Shown in pieces: positions 23,383 through 35,018 of a stretch of 64,000 nt of DNA (position 1 is the first letter of the stretch; every line of letters starts with the position of its first letter). Below the pieces are notes generated by a model, which saw only the letters and a list, made by a program, of their open reading frames with translations, was not told the DNA's origin and did not search any database. Source of the stretch: Poronia punctata (taxonomy: Eukaryota > Ascomycota > Sordariomycetes > Xylariales > Xylariaceae). A program made the position numbers and the translations under genes. The DNA lies in contig MU401545.1 in the NCBI GenBank assembly GCA_022579005.1, forward strand, positions 1-64,000, given 5' to 3'.

Positions 23383-24501
23383 TCAAGAAGTCTGACCCTG
23401 GGTCTCGCCGTTGTTATCACCCATATCTTCGTCGCGCTCGGCGTTCCTGCTCTCGGCGGAAGTAGCATCCGTGTCGGGTGGAGCAGCCGGGTAGTTGAGA
23501 TGTTTCCAATCTTCGAGCTCCTCGGTGACAGAACGCAAACGGTCGCGGATGCTCTCGATGGCGTAGCTCCCAAGCACGAGACGCAGCGGCGGGTACGAGC
23601 AATGCGCCAGCTGCCAGACTAGCTCGGCACACTTGACGGCGCTCGTAGGTTGGCGATCGCCCAGCCACTGCACCATGCGCTTCGCGTGCAGAGCCGGAGA
23701 CGTTGCCTGGGCGTATGCCTCGCTGGCCGGCTTGATCAGGAAGTGACCCCACGTCGGCAAGGGATTCGTCACTGAATCAGGCTCGTCCCGCCTGACGAGA
23801 CCGGGTTCGACCAGTGTGGCCTTGACGTTGAATGAGTCGATCTCGTACGACATGGCCTCTATGAGGCCCTCGACGGCGTATTTCGTCGCGCAATATGGAC
23901 CTAGGCCGGGGACGCCGAGCGCGCCGCTCGTGGAGCTGAAGATGAGGTAACGACCGGCCCCTTGTGTACGGAAGTAGGGCAACGATGCCTGAATAATGTG
24001 TAACGTGCCCATGAAATTCGTCTCAAACTGGTTCCGGATCTCGTGCTCGTCCTGATCCTCACAGGCCCCAATGACGCCGTATCCGCTGCAATTGGCGATA
24101 ACGTCGATCCGCCCGAAACGCTCAAGCGTCTTCTCGATGACACGCGCCACGCTCGCTCGCGCCCGGACATCACAGAGCATGCCCATGCAGTTCTCATGGC
24201 CACTCTCCATCGCTTCCGGGCTTGTCTCGAATGTACGACCTACATCGGTCACGAGATCATTCCGGGCGAGAGCACACTTCACCAACGATCGGCCCATATG
24301 GCCTGTACCCCCAAAGACCTAACTTTACGGTGAGCACATTAACCCGGGGAGGGATCGTGATGATGGGAGCCTTACGATCCATACGAGCTGCTTGCGCGGC
24401 GAGTTCGGAAGCGGTGGTTCGCAACTAGGAGGTAGAACTAGCTTGCCTCGATGGGTATTGATACTCCCGGGTGAAGCGCCCGACGCAGATTTAGAGTCCA
24501 T
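23383..24501 (-). CDS. Short-chain dehydrogenase/reductase
   Basis: Probable NAD(P)-dependent classical SDR; substrate unknown. Exons 24501-24376 and 24318-23383 give 353 aa. The start is the ATG at 24501, because it is in frame with the first beta strand KQLVWIVF, which joins across the 57-nt intron to GGTGHMGRSLV (residues 45-55), the nucleotide-binding Gly-rich loop. Catalytic motifs follow: the NCSGYG element in place of NNAG, ISSTSG-type Ser near 171, and Y184-C-A-T-K188 (YxxxK). The GGTGHMG loop deviates from the usual TGxxxGxG. The N-terminus has a 38-residue Pro/Ser extension, and the C-terminus has a 60-residue hydrophilic, acidic extension. No neighbouring biosynthetic gene hints at a pathway. 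Confidence 0.83.
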
Positions 24502-25234
24502 TCTGGCTTTTTATGATATCACCATGCTGGACCTTTCAGCTATGTTCTCCTCGGTTGTGCATTATTGGGATTCCCTTGGCTTGCATACAGAAGCCAGTGT
24601 GATGTAAAACTACCGATAGGCTTGGGGTTGGCGGTATATCCAGATAGGTCAGGTAGGTAGGTGGTTTTATAACGGAGTTCCAATTTTGGACGACAGACGA
24701 ATCCTAGACAGGCGTATGACGGGTAACGCGGAGACCCCGCATTCCGATAAGTCGTTAAGATGGCACGGGTAGATCGCCAGCTATACCGGATAAAGTAACC
24801 GAGGGGGATTGGCTGTCTCCAGTAACAGTTGTTCTTGCCCTGCGCATTATCATAATAGCAAACGGTTTCTTGTCCTTATTTGTTAAGTACCTAGGTATGT
24901 GCTGGTAAAATGAAAACCTTAAGCTTCCGATGCTCAAGAACTCGATTAACATCGACGCCCTATAGAATTAGAATCACGTCCGATATATATATATGTTTAA
25001 ATTCGAAAATCTTGATATGGTCTATAAGATAAAAATTGCGTAGGGGTAGGTATACCAGGGCAGATATCCAGAAAAAGAGACCTTTTAAAGAATGCTATAT
25101 AAGTCATGTCCTATCACTATTTACATTCATCTCTCGTGGCCTCTGCTCACATCAAAACAGACTGGAGTTCTTTTTGTCTACCGCTCAATCTGCCATCCCT
25201 TCCCTTCAAACATCTACTCCCTCGAACTCATAGA
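24502..25234. other. Intergenic region
   Basis: Spacer between the ARD 3' end and the dehydrogenase start. No gene is seen. GGTAGGTAGG (near 24652) and TACCTAGGTA (near 24887) words occur. Confidence 0.5.
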
Positions 25235-26082
25235 CTAGTTTGCGTACTGGGTAACATACGCCTTACGGAACTCGTTTGCATCCAGGTCCGCAGATCGATT
25301 CAACGGCGTCCACTTCGGCTCGTCTTTGAACAAGCGCATTGCTTGAACATACTAGAAGCCGGAATGCAAATGGTCAGCGCACAAGGACCTCATGATGTAG
25401 CATATTCTACGTTCGGGAAATCCTAAACTAGGGGCTGGTTGTGACTTACGTTATTCTCATCTGTCGTGAACCTGTGATATATCCCAGCGGGAAGGATAAT
25501 AAGATCATCCTATCAAAAAAAATCGTCAGCCTACTTGAGCTATAACAAGATTGCTGCCTCACATTTAGGTACCTACCTTCTCCAGTTGAATCCGCACCCA
25601 CTCATCACCCTTGGAACGAACGTCAAAGTATCCCTGTCCGCCGCGGATATAGCGGATCTCCTCGTCCTCGTGTAGGTGTTCGTCGAAGAACATGCGGACC
25701 TTGCTCTCGTAGGCGTCGCCCATCTTCTCGGGCGACACCGTGATCTCGTCGCGGTTCTTGTACCCGCGCTCCCTGGCGAGCGCGTCCACGCTCGAGAGCT
25801 CCGGCATCCTGTAGTATAGCACCCCGACCCTCTTCAGCTCCTCCTCGTTGACTTCCCTGCCCGAGTTGTGCGGTAGGCGCTGATCGCCCTGTTACACACA
25901 CACGTTTAGTTAATACTACCAACAAAAGACCGCGGCTTGTGGTTTCGGAGAGTCTGATAGATCAGGCGATGGCCTTTCTCCCCTTCCCCCATCCCACTTT
26001 GCACTTTCCCCTCAGAAGTCCATCGATAAAATTGGAAAGTGATGGCACTTACTTCGGCGTTGTCATAAAAATATGCCCTCAT
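25235..26082 (-). CDS. ADI1: Acireductone dioxygenase (methionine salvage)
   Basis: Fe(II)-dependent cupin enzyme that cleaves 1,2-dihydroxy-3-keto-5-methylthiopentene to formate and the 2-keto precursor of methionine. Exons 26082-26053, 25888-25577, 25509-25450 and 25351-25235 give 172 aa, close to the usual ~180. The start [10 protein letters not shown] is on a 30-nt first exon. Metal ligands are H81 and H83 with E87 (HLHEDEE) and H126 (AGIYHRF). Other matches are GQGYFDVR and [14 protein letters not shown]. It acts in the cytosol. No other methionine-salvage gene is adjacent. All introns have GTAAGT or GTAGGT donors. Confidence 0.95.
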
Positions 26083-26904
26083 TTTGCAGACTGGACTATG
26101 CGATGTTTAAAGGGACCTCAGTTTCAGGTAGGAGAAATATTTTCGCAGGTGACAGTCGAGGCTACGCTCTGCCAAGTAGTAAGCACACTATTAATTATAT
26201 TCTCTTCAAATAGACACCCGTCGCAATGGTTAAAATTGTTACTGTGTACGGTCGGAATTTATGGTATATCTAGAAGAATGACGTCGCGGGGCAGGCTTTT
26301 AAATAGTGGGGGTTTGAATTGCACCATCTTTGTCTCCAATCCACCAATAACGACATATTTCATCCCTCCGATTTATTCATCGGGTAGAAGATTGGTCAGC
26401 ATAACATTACATCAATTACTCATATCACATATTTATCGGCTTCAGACATTCTCAATAGCCGACGTATAATAAAAATCCATTGCTTGAATTGTCAGGATGA
26501 GCAGGGCTACTTTTAGGTTATACGGACTATGTAACGCTTGTCGACTAACTAAACGTAGATACTCACGCCTTGGGTTCTCTCAACGTATACAGCTGGCATC
26601 CTGGTGCCTTGACCGGAAATGCGACTATCTACTGACAAATTTACGTCGGTTCGCTAGGAAAAAAGAAAGGCCGCCACTCCTGAGCAACGAGGGTATATCC
26701 GGTCTAGGATTCCTTTTCTTCCTCTTCCATTTTTCTTTTCTAGTTGTGCAAAGCGCATGCTTATTTGCGATTCAAACCTGACAAAGCCCAATAACGCCGT
26801 TCCCCTTCTGGAATTCAACATGCCCCAAACCGCTTACCATAACGCCGTGAAATGAAGGTATGTATGAATAGGATGGTATAAATAATCTCTGGCGCCCCTG
26901 TTTC
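26083..26904. other. Intergenic region between ADI1 and DER1
   Basis: Contains the ADI1 promoter and the DER1 3' flank. The plus-strand open frames here lack any recognisable protein feature. Confidence 0.5.
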
Positions 26905-27741
26905 TCATCGTACATCCGCGGGCGCAAGTTCGGGCCCTCCGCCGACAGCAAACTCATGATTCAGCGCATCGGCCGTCTCTTCCCTTTGGCGGCCCTCAAA
27001 CAGCCGGCGCCACCACGAAGGCGGGTCGAGAGGACGAGACCCGTTGTGCATCGGGGGGTATACGTCCGTGAAGAAATACCAAATGTGACCAATGACGACA
27101 CCCATCATCTCATCCTTAGGAATAGTGCCATGCATAACGAGGCTGAATCCCATCAACACCCACGGGAGATAGGGGGCTGTGAAGACCAAGAGACCAAGGA
27201 AGCTCAGTCTAGTATCAGGGTTCCGCCGTGACCATATATATACCAAGGTTGACGATAACGGGTGGCCGAGAAACGGCATAGAGACGAGGGGCGACAGGCA
27301 GAGCAGAAACGCCATTGAGTAGAGGAGGAGCCAGGAAAAGTGTGCGGGCGATCGCCCGGAGGACTCCTCTAGCAGACGCGCATATCGCTGAAGAAAGTAG
27401 ACGTGGAAGAGAAGATCGAGCGAAAACGGGCCGAAGTAAAGAAATGTCGTTAACATGCGCCAGTACTATCAACGGCAGAAGAGGCCAGGTCAGTAATAGC
27501 GTATCATCAACAGCGCCAGCCCGGAAAGGGAACCGGCGGCTTGGGAGCTTTTTTGGCATACCTCTCCTTTGTAGAAGACTGTCCGAACACTATAAAATAA
27601 CTGGAAAGGGGTGACCATCTGGCACTGAACGAGGGCGCTCGTGAGTACAGTTGCGGTGGTCCACCAACGTGTACATATGGGCATCTCCCAGAACCAGGCC
27701 TCGAGCGGGTTCCGGCCGCCATCGCCCACCATTTGGTCCAT
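26905..27741 (-). CDS. DER1: Derlin (ER-associated degradation)
   Basis: Rhomboid-like pseudoprotease of the ER membrane that helps retrotranslocate misfolded proteins for proteasomal degradation. Exons 27741-27562 and 27465-26905 give 246 aa. Exon 1 holds PICTRWWTTATVLTSAL and VTPFQLFYS. Exon 2 starts YWRMLTTFLYFGPFSLDLLF and continues with the WR-motif-type segment, FLQRYARLLEES and the GHIWYFFTDVYP signature. Several hydrophobic segments and a hydrophilic C-tail of about 45 residues are seen. The catalytic Ser/His of rhomboids is absent, as in Derlins. The 96-nt intron has a GTATGC donor. It is divergent from ALE1. Confidence 0.92.
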
Positions 27742-28801
27742 GTCGACTGAGTTTGGGGTATCTTTAAAAGGATGAATATAGGTAGGTAAGCAAAGGTTGC
27801 AAAGAAAGATGCAAACTGTTTGGAGGTGAAAAGGGCGGTCTCTTGTGGCCTTGCAAACGGTTTCAACAATAGGTAATATATCATATGTACGAGTATGACA
27901 TGCGTATGGGCGCGTTGGTAACTGTAGAAGGAGCGTTCCAGACATAGCACCCGCTTTACTGACATAGGTGGCCTTCAAAGGGTACTCCTGCCCACAGTAA
28001 TAAACGGTGCTTGACCAAGTACCGCTCCACTTATTCTCCGGCACTTACTTTCGACTTCAGTACCTACAGTCCTAGCCTCTAGCTAGGTGTAGTTACTTAG
28101 GTACCTACACGTACACTTGTCCAGAAAACTGTAAAATCTGGCCTTAACTTGCATCGGATGGAAACACCGACCTTTGGGCCTATCTATTTCCTATGCATTC
28201 TACAACCAGGAATCTGACATATCTACATTTCACTGTCATCTTTTCCAGATTATCATTTTATGGCTCAAGTAAGGTAGGTAGGTATCCTCCCAAGGCTCCG
28301 AAACTTACCTGTTCATGTGGCTTGACGATGGCGGCTTGTGACTTTTAGCTCTTTACTTGGTACGAGTACTTAAGGTAGCGGAGCGCTGAGGGGTTGATTC
28401 GTCTCTCTACGACTAATGAGAGTTGTGTACCTACTGCCCCTACTGCTACATAAGGGGGTACTTACGAGTAGAGCATACTTATGTACCTGGGTACAAATAC
28501 GCGAGCAGGGATCAAGTGTAGACCAGATGACATCAACCACCAAGCTACCCTGCAAAATATTTAGAAAAAAAGAGTGCTTCTTAACATAACGGTTTCACGC
28601 CCCTATCCATACAGTCGTCCATCACCTTTTAGTACCCGGCGGTGTTCGAGATAGAGTCAACCAGGATGCTAGAATCTTCAGAACTTAATATTCAAAGAAT
28701 TAATATCTAATATTTGGGTTTCATTTTTCGAATTGTTATAAATATATCCTCAAGCCCGCCCTGAATCGAGCGAAAACCAAGGCAGCTCTCCAACCTCAAG
28801 G
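27742..28801. promoter_or_regulatory. Divergent promoter region DER1 / ALE1
   Basis: Both genes are read outward from this 1.06 kb, and both are ER-membrane proteins. It holds TACGAGTA at 27888, 28361 and 28463, and several TAGGTACCTA words. No gene is seen. Confidence 0.45.
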
Positions 28802-30683
28802 ATGCTGCCTTACATAAACATACGTATGCAATGCTGCACCGTATCTATTGGGGCATGCCTGCTAACGTGCTTGCAGCTTTCGAGTTCTTATCTGGAGTTG
28901 TAGGGGCCTCTCCAGATGAATGTATGTTCTCTTCCGCTGGCTATTTGTCTATCTAGTTGCTGATACCTGATCCTGCGATCTAGTAAAACTCATTTTCTCC
29001 TTTTTGCTCTCTTACCCGCTTTCTGGTCTCCTTAAGCGTGTCCCCGATGCTCGTCCCGACTACAAGAACTTGTTTATAATAGGGTACGTTGGACCAGGGT
29101 TCCCATCCACGATACACGTGGGAGCAGCGTGCTGACCCCTTGTTCTCTGCTAGGGGTGGTCTCTTCTACCTCATCGGGCTCTTCTCCTTATGGACCGGCA
29201 TCCGAACACTCGTGATATCCTCCGCAGGGACATATGCGCTCGCATATTTTCTGCGAAGCTCCGCCTATATGCCATGGATCGCTTTCGTCTTCCTCATGGG
29301 CCACATGGCTGTCAACCAACTACACCGCCAATTCGAGAATGACCCCGCCGTTGTCGACATCACCGGGGCCCAAATGGTCCTGGTAATGAAACTATCGGCT
29401 TTCGCATGGAATGTTTTCGACGGCACTTTGCCCGATGATCAGCTCAGTGACTACCAAAAGGAACGAAGAATCGTCAAGCTTCCTGGGTTCTTGGACTATG
29501 CTGGATATGTCCTCTTCTTCCCCTCTCTTTTCGCCGGCCCGGCGTTTGACTACAATGAATACCGGGGCTGGGTTGATTGTTCCATGTTCGATCTCCCCGC
29601 AACAATCGACCCCGCCAAAAAGCCCCTTACTCGAAAGAAGCGGAAGATCCCAAGGAGTGGCACTCCAGCAATGTGGAAGATGGGCAGTGGCTTGCTTTGG
29701 ATCTTGGCGTTCCTGAACTTGAGCAAGTGGTATAGCCCCGATGTTATTTTCACCGACAAATTCTTGACGTACGGCTTTTTGCGCCGTGTTGTGGTCTTGC
29801 ACCTGGTCGGATTCACGACACGCACAAAGTACTATGGTGTTTGGTTTCTGGCGGAAGGTTCATGCATCCTGGCCGGGTTAGGCTATAACGGCGTCGACCC
29901 TGCCACTGGCAGGGTATCCTGGGATCGACTGCAGAATATCAGCCCCTGGGGGGTGGAATTCGCCCAGAACAGCCGGGCTTATCTTGGTAACTGGAACATG
30001 AACACCAACAAATGGTTACGGTATTACATATACCTGCGTGTCACACCAAGAAACAAGAAGCCCGGTTTCCGCGCAAGCATGGCCACGTTCGTGACCAGCG
30101 CGTTCTGGCATGGCTTCTATCCCGGATATTATCTTGCATTTATGCTGGCGAGTTTCGTCCAAACCGCCGCGAAACGTGAGTGGCAGATATCTTGCGACAA
30201 CAATCTAGCGCAAGACCAGATGCTAACAGTTTATCAGATTGCCGCCGCAACGTCCGTCCCTTCTTCCTCGATCCCGTCACACAGAAACCCCTACCGAGTA
30301 AGAAATACTACGACATCGCCTCGTGGATTGCAACACAGTCGACATTCTCTTTCGTCGCCGCGCCCTTCATTCTACTGGGCTTCAAAGAATCCATCGAGGC
30401 GTGGACTCGCGTTTATTACTACGCCATCATTGCGACGTTTGCTTCGTTGGCTGTCTTCGCCTCCCCTGCTAAGGCGTATATGCGAAGGAGTCTCGACAAA
30501 CGCGCTCGTGGGTCCGGTCCACGCATCAGCCGCACCACCAGCACTGATAGCATCGAGGGTGTTTCTCGCACGCCCACCCTCGGCATTAGCACGGACCCTG
30601 GCAAGGATTTCGACGAGGCAATGAGAGAACTGCAAGGTGAAGTCGACAAGGCAAGGAAGGATTTCGCCAAGAAAGATGCTTAG
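28802..30683 (+). CDS. ALE1: MBOAT lysophospholipid acyltransferase
   Basis: ER membrane enzyme of the Lands cycle that re-acylates lysophospholipids with acyl-CoA. Exons 28802-28823, 28877-28921, 28984-29083, 29154-30175 and 30238-30683 give 544 aa. The first three exons are very short and join as MLPYINI + PFEFLSGVVGASPDE + LKLIFSFLLSYPLSGLLKR, matching the family N-terminus exactly in register. MBOAT landmarks are WNMNTNKWLRYY (336-347) and the catalytic H375 in FWHGFYPGYYL. The C-terminus KKDA fits a dilysine KKxx ER-retrieval signal. About ten hydrophobic segments are visible. An unspliced reading of exon 4 alone ends in a false Ser-rich tail. Confidence 0.95.
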
Positions 30684-32121
30684 AAAGGTCGAGCACCGAT
30701 CCAAGATTCTTCTTGGCACCAAGTAAAACAGCCCGGGAGTTGTCTTCTATGATCATCCTAGATGATAGTGGTGTGGGACAGCCTCCCATGGTGGAAGATT
30801 GCGGCTTTGAGCTTCTCTATATCGACAGGCTACATGGTCACTGTACTGTGTACGTGCCTATATCAATCACATCATGTATTTATAATTGTAGATGGCGAAG
30901 ATACCATAAGAAAGCGAGTGAGTTAACGAATACATTATTCTCATGGACGGTTTCGTCGTGAGCATCTATCCGTTCATCTTAAGACTGGCTTCAGATTATG
31001 AAATATACTTGACTCTAGGGGTAACCGGATCACTGAACAAGGCTTCCGAGGTTCTAATCAAAGGGACCAAAAGCTCACCTTTAGTATTGTTGCTTGATCG
31101 GATAGATTTGAATGCAGAAGACTTCACACATAATATACTCGTATGTTATGTGACATTTGACTCAAAGCGAGGCATCATATATATTGGTATTATATATATA
31201 TGTAGGCATATAAAATTAATTTGAATACGCCGGATGTAATTTTTCCTTGCTTGTCCCATGTGTTCGCTGAATGAATATCCGTCATCCTTCACCTGCGTAA
31301 CAATCATTTGGTATCATCCAGTCTGATATAGCTTTTCTTTCCCCTTTGACTACTTTTTGGCATCTAATAATACAAGCGCGTGATATGAATTGTAGGTAAT
31401 ATACAAAAAAGTTGATTGAATCAAAACCCATTCAAAAAATGGCATGGAGTGTTTTGTGAAGAAGAAAAGAGGTAAAAGTGTACCGGTTGATAAGGGGGAA
31501 TAAAGAAGAAAACTCCGATGGCATATAATTTTGTTGTTGCGCCGACGTGACTGCGTCAAGAAGTCGTACATAGGCACATGAAAGGTATAGGTAATATACA
31601 TATCGTTGTATCCCTAAAAGTCTAAGAGACCTTTTGGGAAACGAAGAACAGAAAGATCAACAAAAATAAAAGGGGCTGATGGGAGTGACATGCGTCGGTC
31701 TCGTGGTCTTGCTTGAAAGTTCGTCGGTGACGGCATAAAGAGTGTAAAAGCGTTCAGCTGTGTGGTCTCGTAAAACTCCATGATGGATGGAAGAGATCTA
31801 TATATAAAAGTTCGAGTCCGTGGCACGTGGCGACGGCATCCCTCGTAACAGGTTCGTCATTAGATATCGTAGTCATAAAAAGAAGATGAAGATAAATAGT
31901 AGAAGAATAAAAAAAATGGTTTGCCCATCGTCTTTCTAACGTGGGTGAGAGAAGGTGATAAGTTTTGATGGCCGTAAGGTGAGTAGGTAGGTGTGTGTAT
32001 GTATGTTTGTATATATGTGTTTGCGTGTGTGTGTGTGTGTGCGTGTATGCGTGTCTTGGCAAGTGGAAGGTAATCAAATCGTTGTGTGCTGATATCGATG
32101 TGATGTATCGTGTCTCGAATT
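30684..32121. other. Convergent intergenic spacer
   Basis: 3' flanks of ALE1 and the serine-rich gene. No gene is supported. It holds TACTCGTA at 31136 and a degenerate GT-rich tract at 31990-32053 with eight GT units at 32025-32040. Confidence 0.5.
31990..32053. repeat. GT-rich microsatellite
   Basis: Interrupted (GT)n/(GTAT)n tract; the longest pure part is (GT)8. It lies just past the stop of the serine-rich gene and is probably in its 3' UTR. Confidence 0.8.
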
Positions 32122-35018
32122 TCATCTTGCCCATCCTTTCCTGGTACCAACAACGACTAGTGCAATGACAACAGCTATTATCAATACGCCGAAGAACGAC
32201 ATGATGCGGTTGACATTTCTCCACCATCGTGCGCTCTGATACCGGGAATCGTCAACTCGTCGATATATCGGCTCTGGTTCAGAATCCAAGCGTAACCGAG
32301 ACTGCGAGGTGCCCTTTTCCACATCTTGTATGTCGAACTGGGTGTTAAACGGTAATGGCAGAAAGGATGCAGTCATCCAGGCTGTTCAATATATATTAGC
32401 CAATGCATCGACTAGAGAACGTCCAATACGGCCGACTTACCAAACGGGAAAATGAAGCCAACAATAAATAATACCACTTGTATATTTCGTCGTCCGAATA
32501 TCTGGCTTTCCGCTGACCATGTCATCGAGGGCGGCTCCCATATGCTGTAACGACTTGCCCTGTTATCTATCCGGAGGTGCGGGGACCAGACACTAGATGT
32601 CTTCTTCTTCGGGCCCAACCTAACATCTCCAATTCTAAACCGATTGGAGCCCGATGACGTCTGCGGCGTTTGTTGCCGTTGAGGCTGTTGTGGTTGCTGT
32701 GGTTGTTGCGGCACTTCCGGTTGCACCTCCCTTGGTCGCGGACGCGGGTTGTTATTATCTTGACCAAACTGTTCCCGAGTAGGAGGCCGAGGTGAGAGAT
32801 ATGAGCTTGGTAAGGGATAGTCATCGTCTTCGGATATTATTGACGGGGTACCGAGCCACCGCGTGTCACCGCCTCCGTAGTAGAATCTTGCCCAAGCCGG
32901 CAGAGAATTAGTAAAGCTGCCGGTTCGGGAGCTAGCTAATGAGCGCAGACTCCTATCGGATGATTGTCGAGAGAGAAATCCTAGACGAGTCCAAGAAGAC
33001 TTGGTCTGGAGTGTATGCGTCTGGTTCAAATCTGCTAAACCGTCGCCGTGTTCGTCGTGATCTCTGACTGTGCGGATTGGTGGACCCGGGAGATCCCTCG
33101 GACCTCGTATGAAACCTGCTCCTGGGCGGTCTAGGGAGCCCGATCGAGAATGGGCCTGCGATGTTGGCCGTGCCGCTTCAAGGTTTTCGAACATCGAAGT
33201 CGATATACTGGGTATATGTCTACTGGCGGTCCGGCTGGCAAGGCCACTGCTACCACGGTCGCCCTGCGATCCGAGAGAAGCCATCCGGGACCCACCCTCA
33301 CTTCCTTCGTATTCAGAGAGAACAGTTGACAGTTGTGAACTCCACTGATGCAGGTCCATCCGCTCCATCCGGAGTCTCTGCGATCCGCCCCTGCTTAGAC
33401 TCGCCCACGGAGTTTGCCGCAACGAAGAGGCAGACGGCGTGTGCGCTAGGCGAACAACGTTGGGTGTGGTGTCTTGCGTTAGAACACTGGATATGGTGGA
33501 ATACGAGTTTGCGCGGCCGTGTACTGATGATTCCCTCGACGCTCGTTGCAGGTATAGGTTTTCAGACGATGCCCTCTTGTGTGGTCTAAGCGGCGGAATT
33601 AGGAGACTTTCCTGTGAATACTGTTCCCTCATCCGGGGTTTGAAGCTGTCGTATGACCCTTGGCTACGAGGTGTCCGGCCGTAAGGGGTAGTCCAAGGCG
33701 AAGGCGTGGCGTTACCGTGGACAATGAAGTTCTTGCTTCCTGGTGTATCAAGGGAGCTTTGTTCAGACGGCGCGTACGGGTTACCGTGAACGATGTAGTT
33801 TTTGCTCCCTGGTGTGTCGAGCAGTGCGTGTGGGCGTGTGGGCGACGAAGCGAGTGACTGACCAGCAGACGACTGTCCGATTAGTTGATAATTTGAATCG
33901 CTCGAAGAGGGCGGGATGTCGATGCTATCAGAATCTGGCAAGGGGGGCGAGCTACGACCGAGGACCTTGTAATTGGATGTCCTCTCCAATGTCGAGCCGC
34001 TTTGATCCGTGCTGAAAGAATGCTTCGGGGCGAGGGATGGAAGTTGCGGCTCTGGAGCCGAGTCGCTGTCTTCGGTGCTGAAAGACGACTTCTGATTAAG
34101 CGATGAAGTTGCCACCCTCGAAAAGTTGGTGATTGTCTCTGGTAGCGGCGGTAGTGGAGGCTGTGACTCTATTGCGAGTTCTTTTCCTTTCCCTTTATCC
34201 TTAGCCTCGGGCGTCTTTGGTACCTTGCGTACTCCTCCAACCATGCGGCAATTCCAAGGAGAGGGACCGCTCTGAGTTTCGGTAACCTTCAAAGGGGCAG
34301 CGGAATTATCTGGTGATGAGGGCGAGACACTCCGTTCGGGTAGGGAGCTGAAAAGAGAACTGGGCTGATCCTCGGTAGGCGCAAACGACGTGCCTTCATG
34401 CGAACTGAAGCCCGAAGTGTTCGAGTATAGCTGGGAATGGGATTCGGCTTCGGAGCCGGTGGAAGCTCGCACATCGTTCGATTTCAAAACGATAGAGAAA
34501 GTTTTGTCCGAGTTGATGGTAATGTATCTATCTCGGCGGGACACCGGCCTTGACCGAGTAGCTGGTACATTCTCACGTTGGGTTCGGGACTGCTGGGCTG
34601 GCGCATTGAATCGCCTGACAGGGCTTCCATGTGGTGTCCTGACAATCGCAGGGGGTGGTGGGGTAGGATGCCCACTCCCGGTCGAGTCAAGGGAGAATGG
34701 CGAATCTGAAACATTCTTGGCTCTGACCCATGCCAAAGATGTGGTAGACGACGAAGACGAAGGAGGCGACGAGACCGCAGACCCCGGCAATCTCTCCCTA
34801 CGCAAAGGTGTCGATGGCCCGAAAGGGTCTTTAATCGTGGGGGAGGCACCGCCGCTCCCAGCAGCCTTCGACTCCACATGAGATCCAGTCTCTTCTGCTT
34901 CTATCTTGGGCGGGGTATAAGGTACTAGGCGGATTTGCTGTTTGTTCTTCTCCGAGTTCGTCCTCTCATGAAGCGGTTGGCTCTTCGAATGAATCGAAGA
35001 TGACGTCGATGATGACAT
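32122..35018 (-). CDS. Serine-rich protein with two C-terminal membrane segments
   Basis: Conserved fungal serine-rich protein of unknown function. Exons 35018-32441 and 32381-32122 give 945 aa. The first ~800 residues are low-complexity Ser/Pro/Thr/Arg and look disordered. Short motifs of the type N-Y-x-[ILV]-x-G recur: SNYKVLGRSSP, SNYQLIGQSS, SKNYIVHGN and SKNFIVHGN. The last two are inside a duplicated DTPGSKN block encoded near 33715-33825. The ordered C-terminus has SRYSIWEPPSMTWS, a first hydrophobic segment IQVVLFIVGFIFPF, a WMTASFLPLP turn that spans the intron, a basic RWWRNVNRI and a second membrane span FFGVLIIAVVIALVVVG ending near the stop. A Q/P-rich stretch near the C-terminus is encoded by CAA/CAG repeats. 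It is probably a membrane-anchored protein with a long cytosolic tail. Confidence 0.85.
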
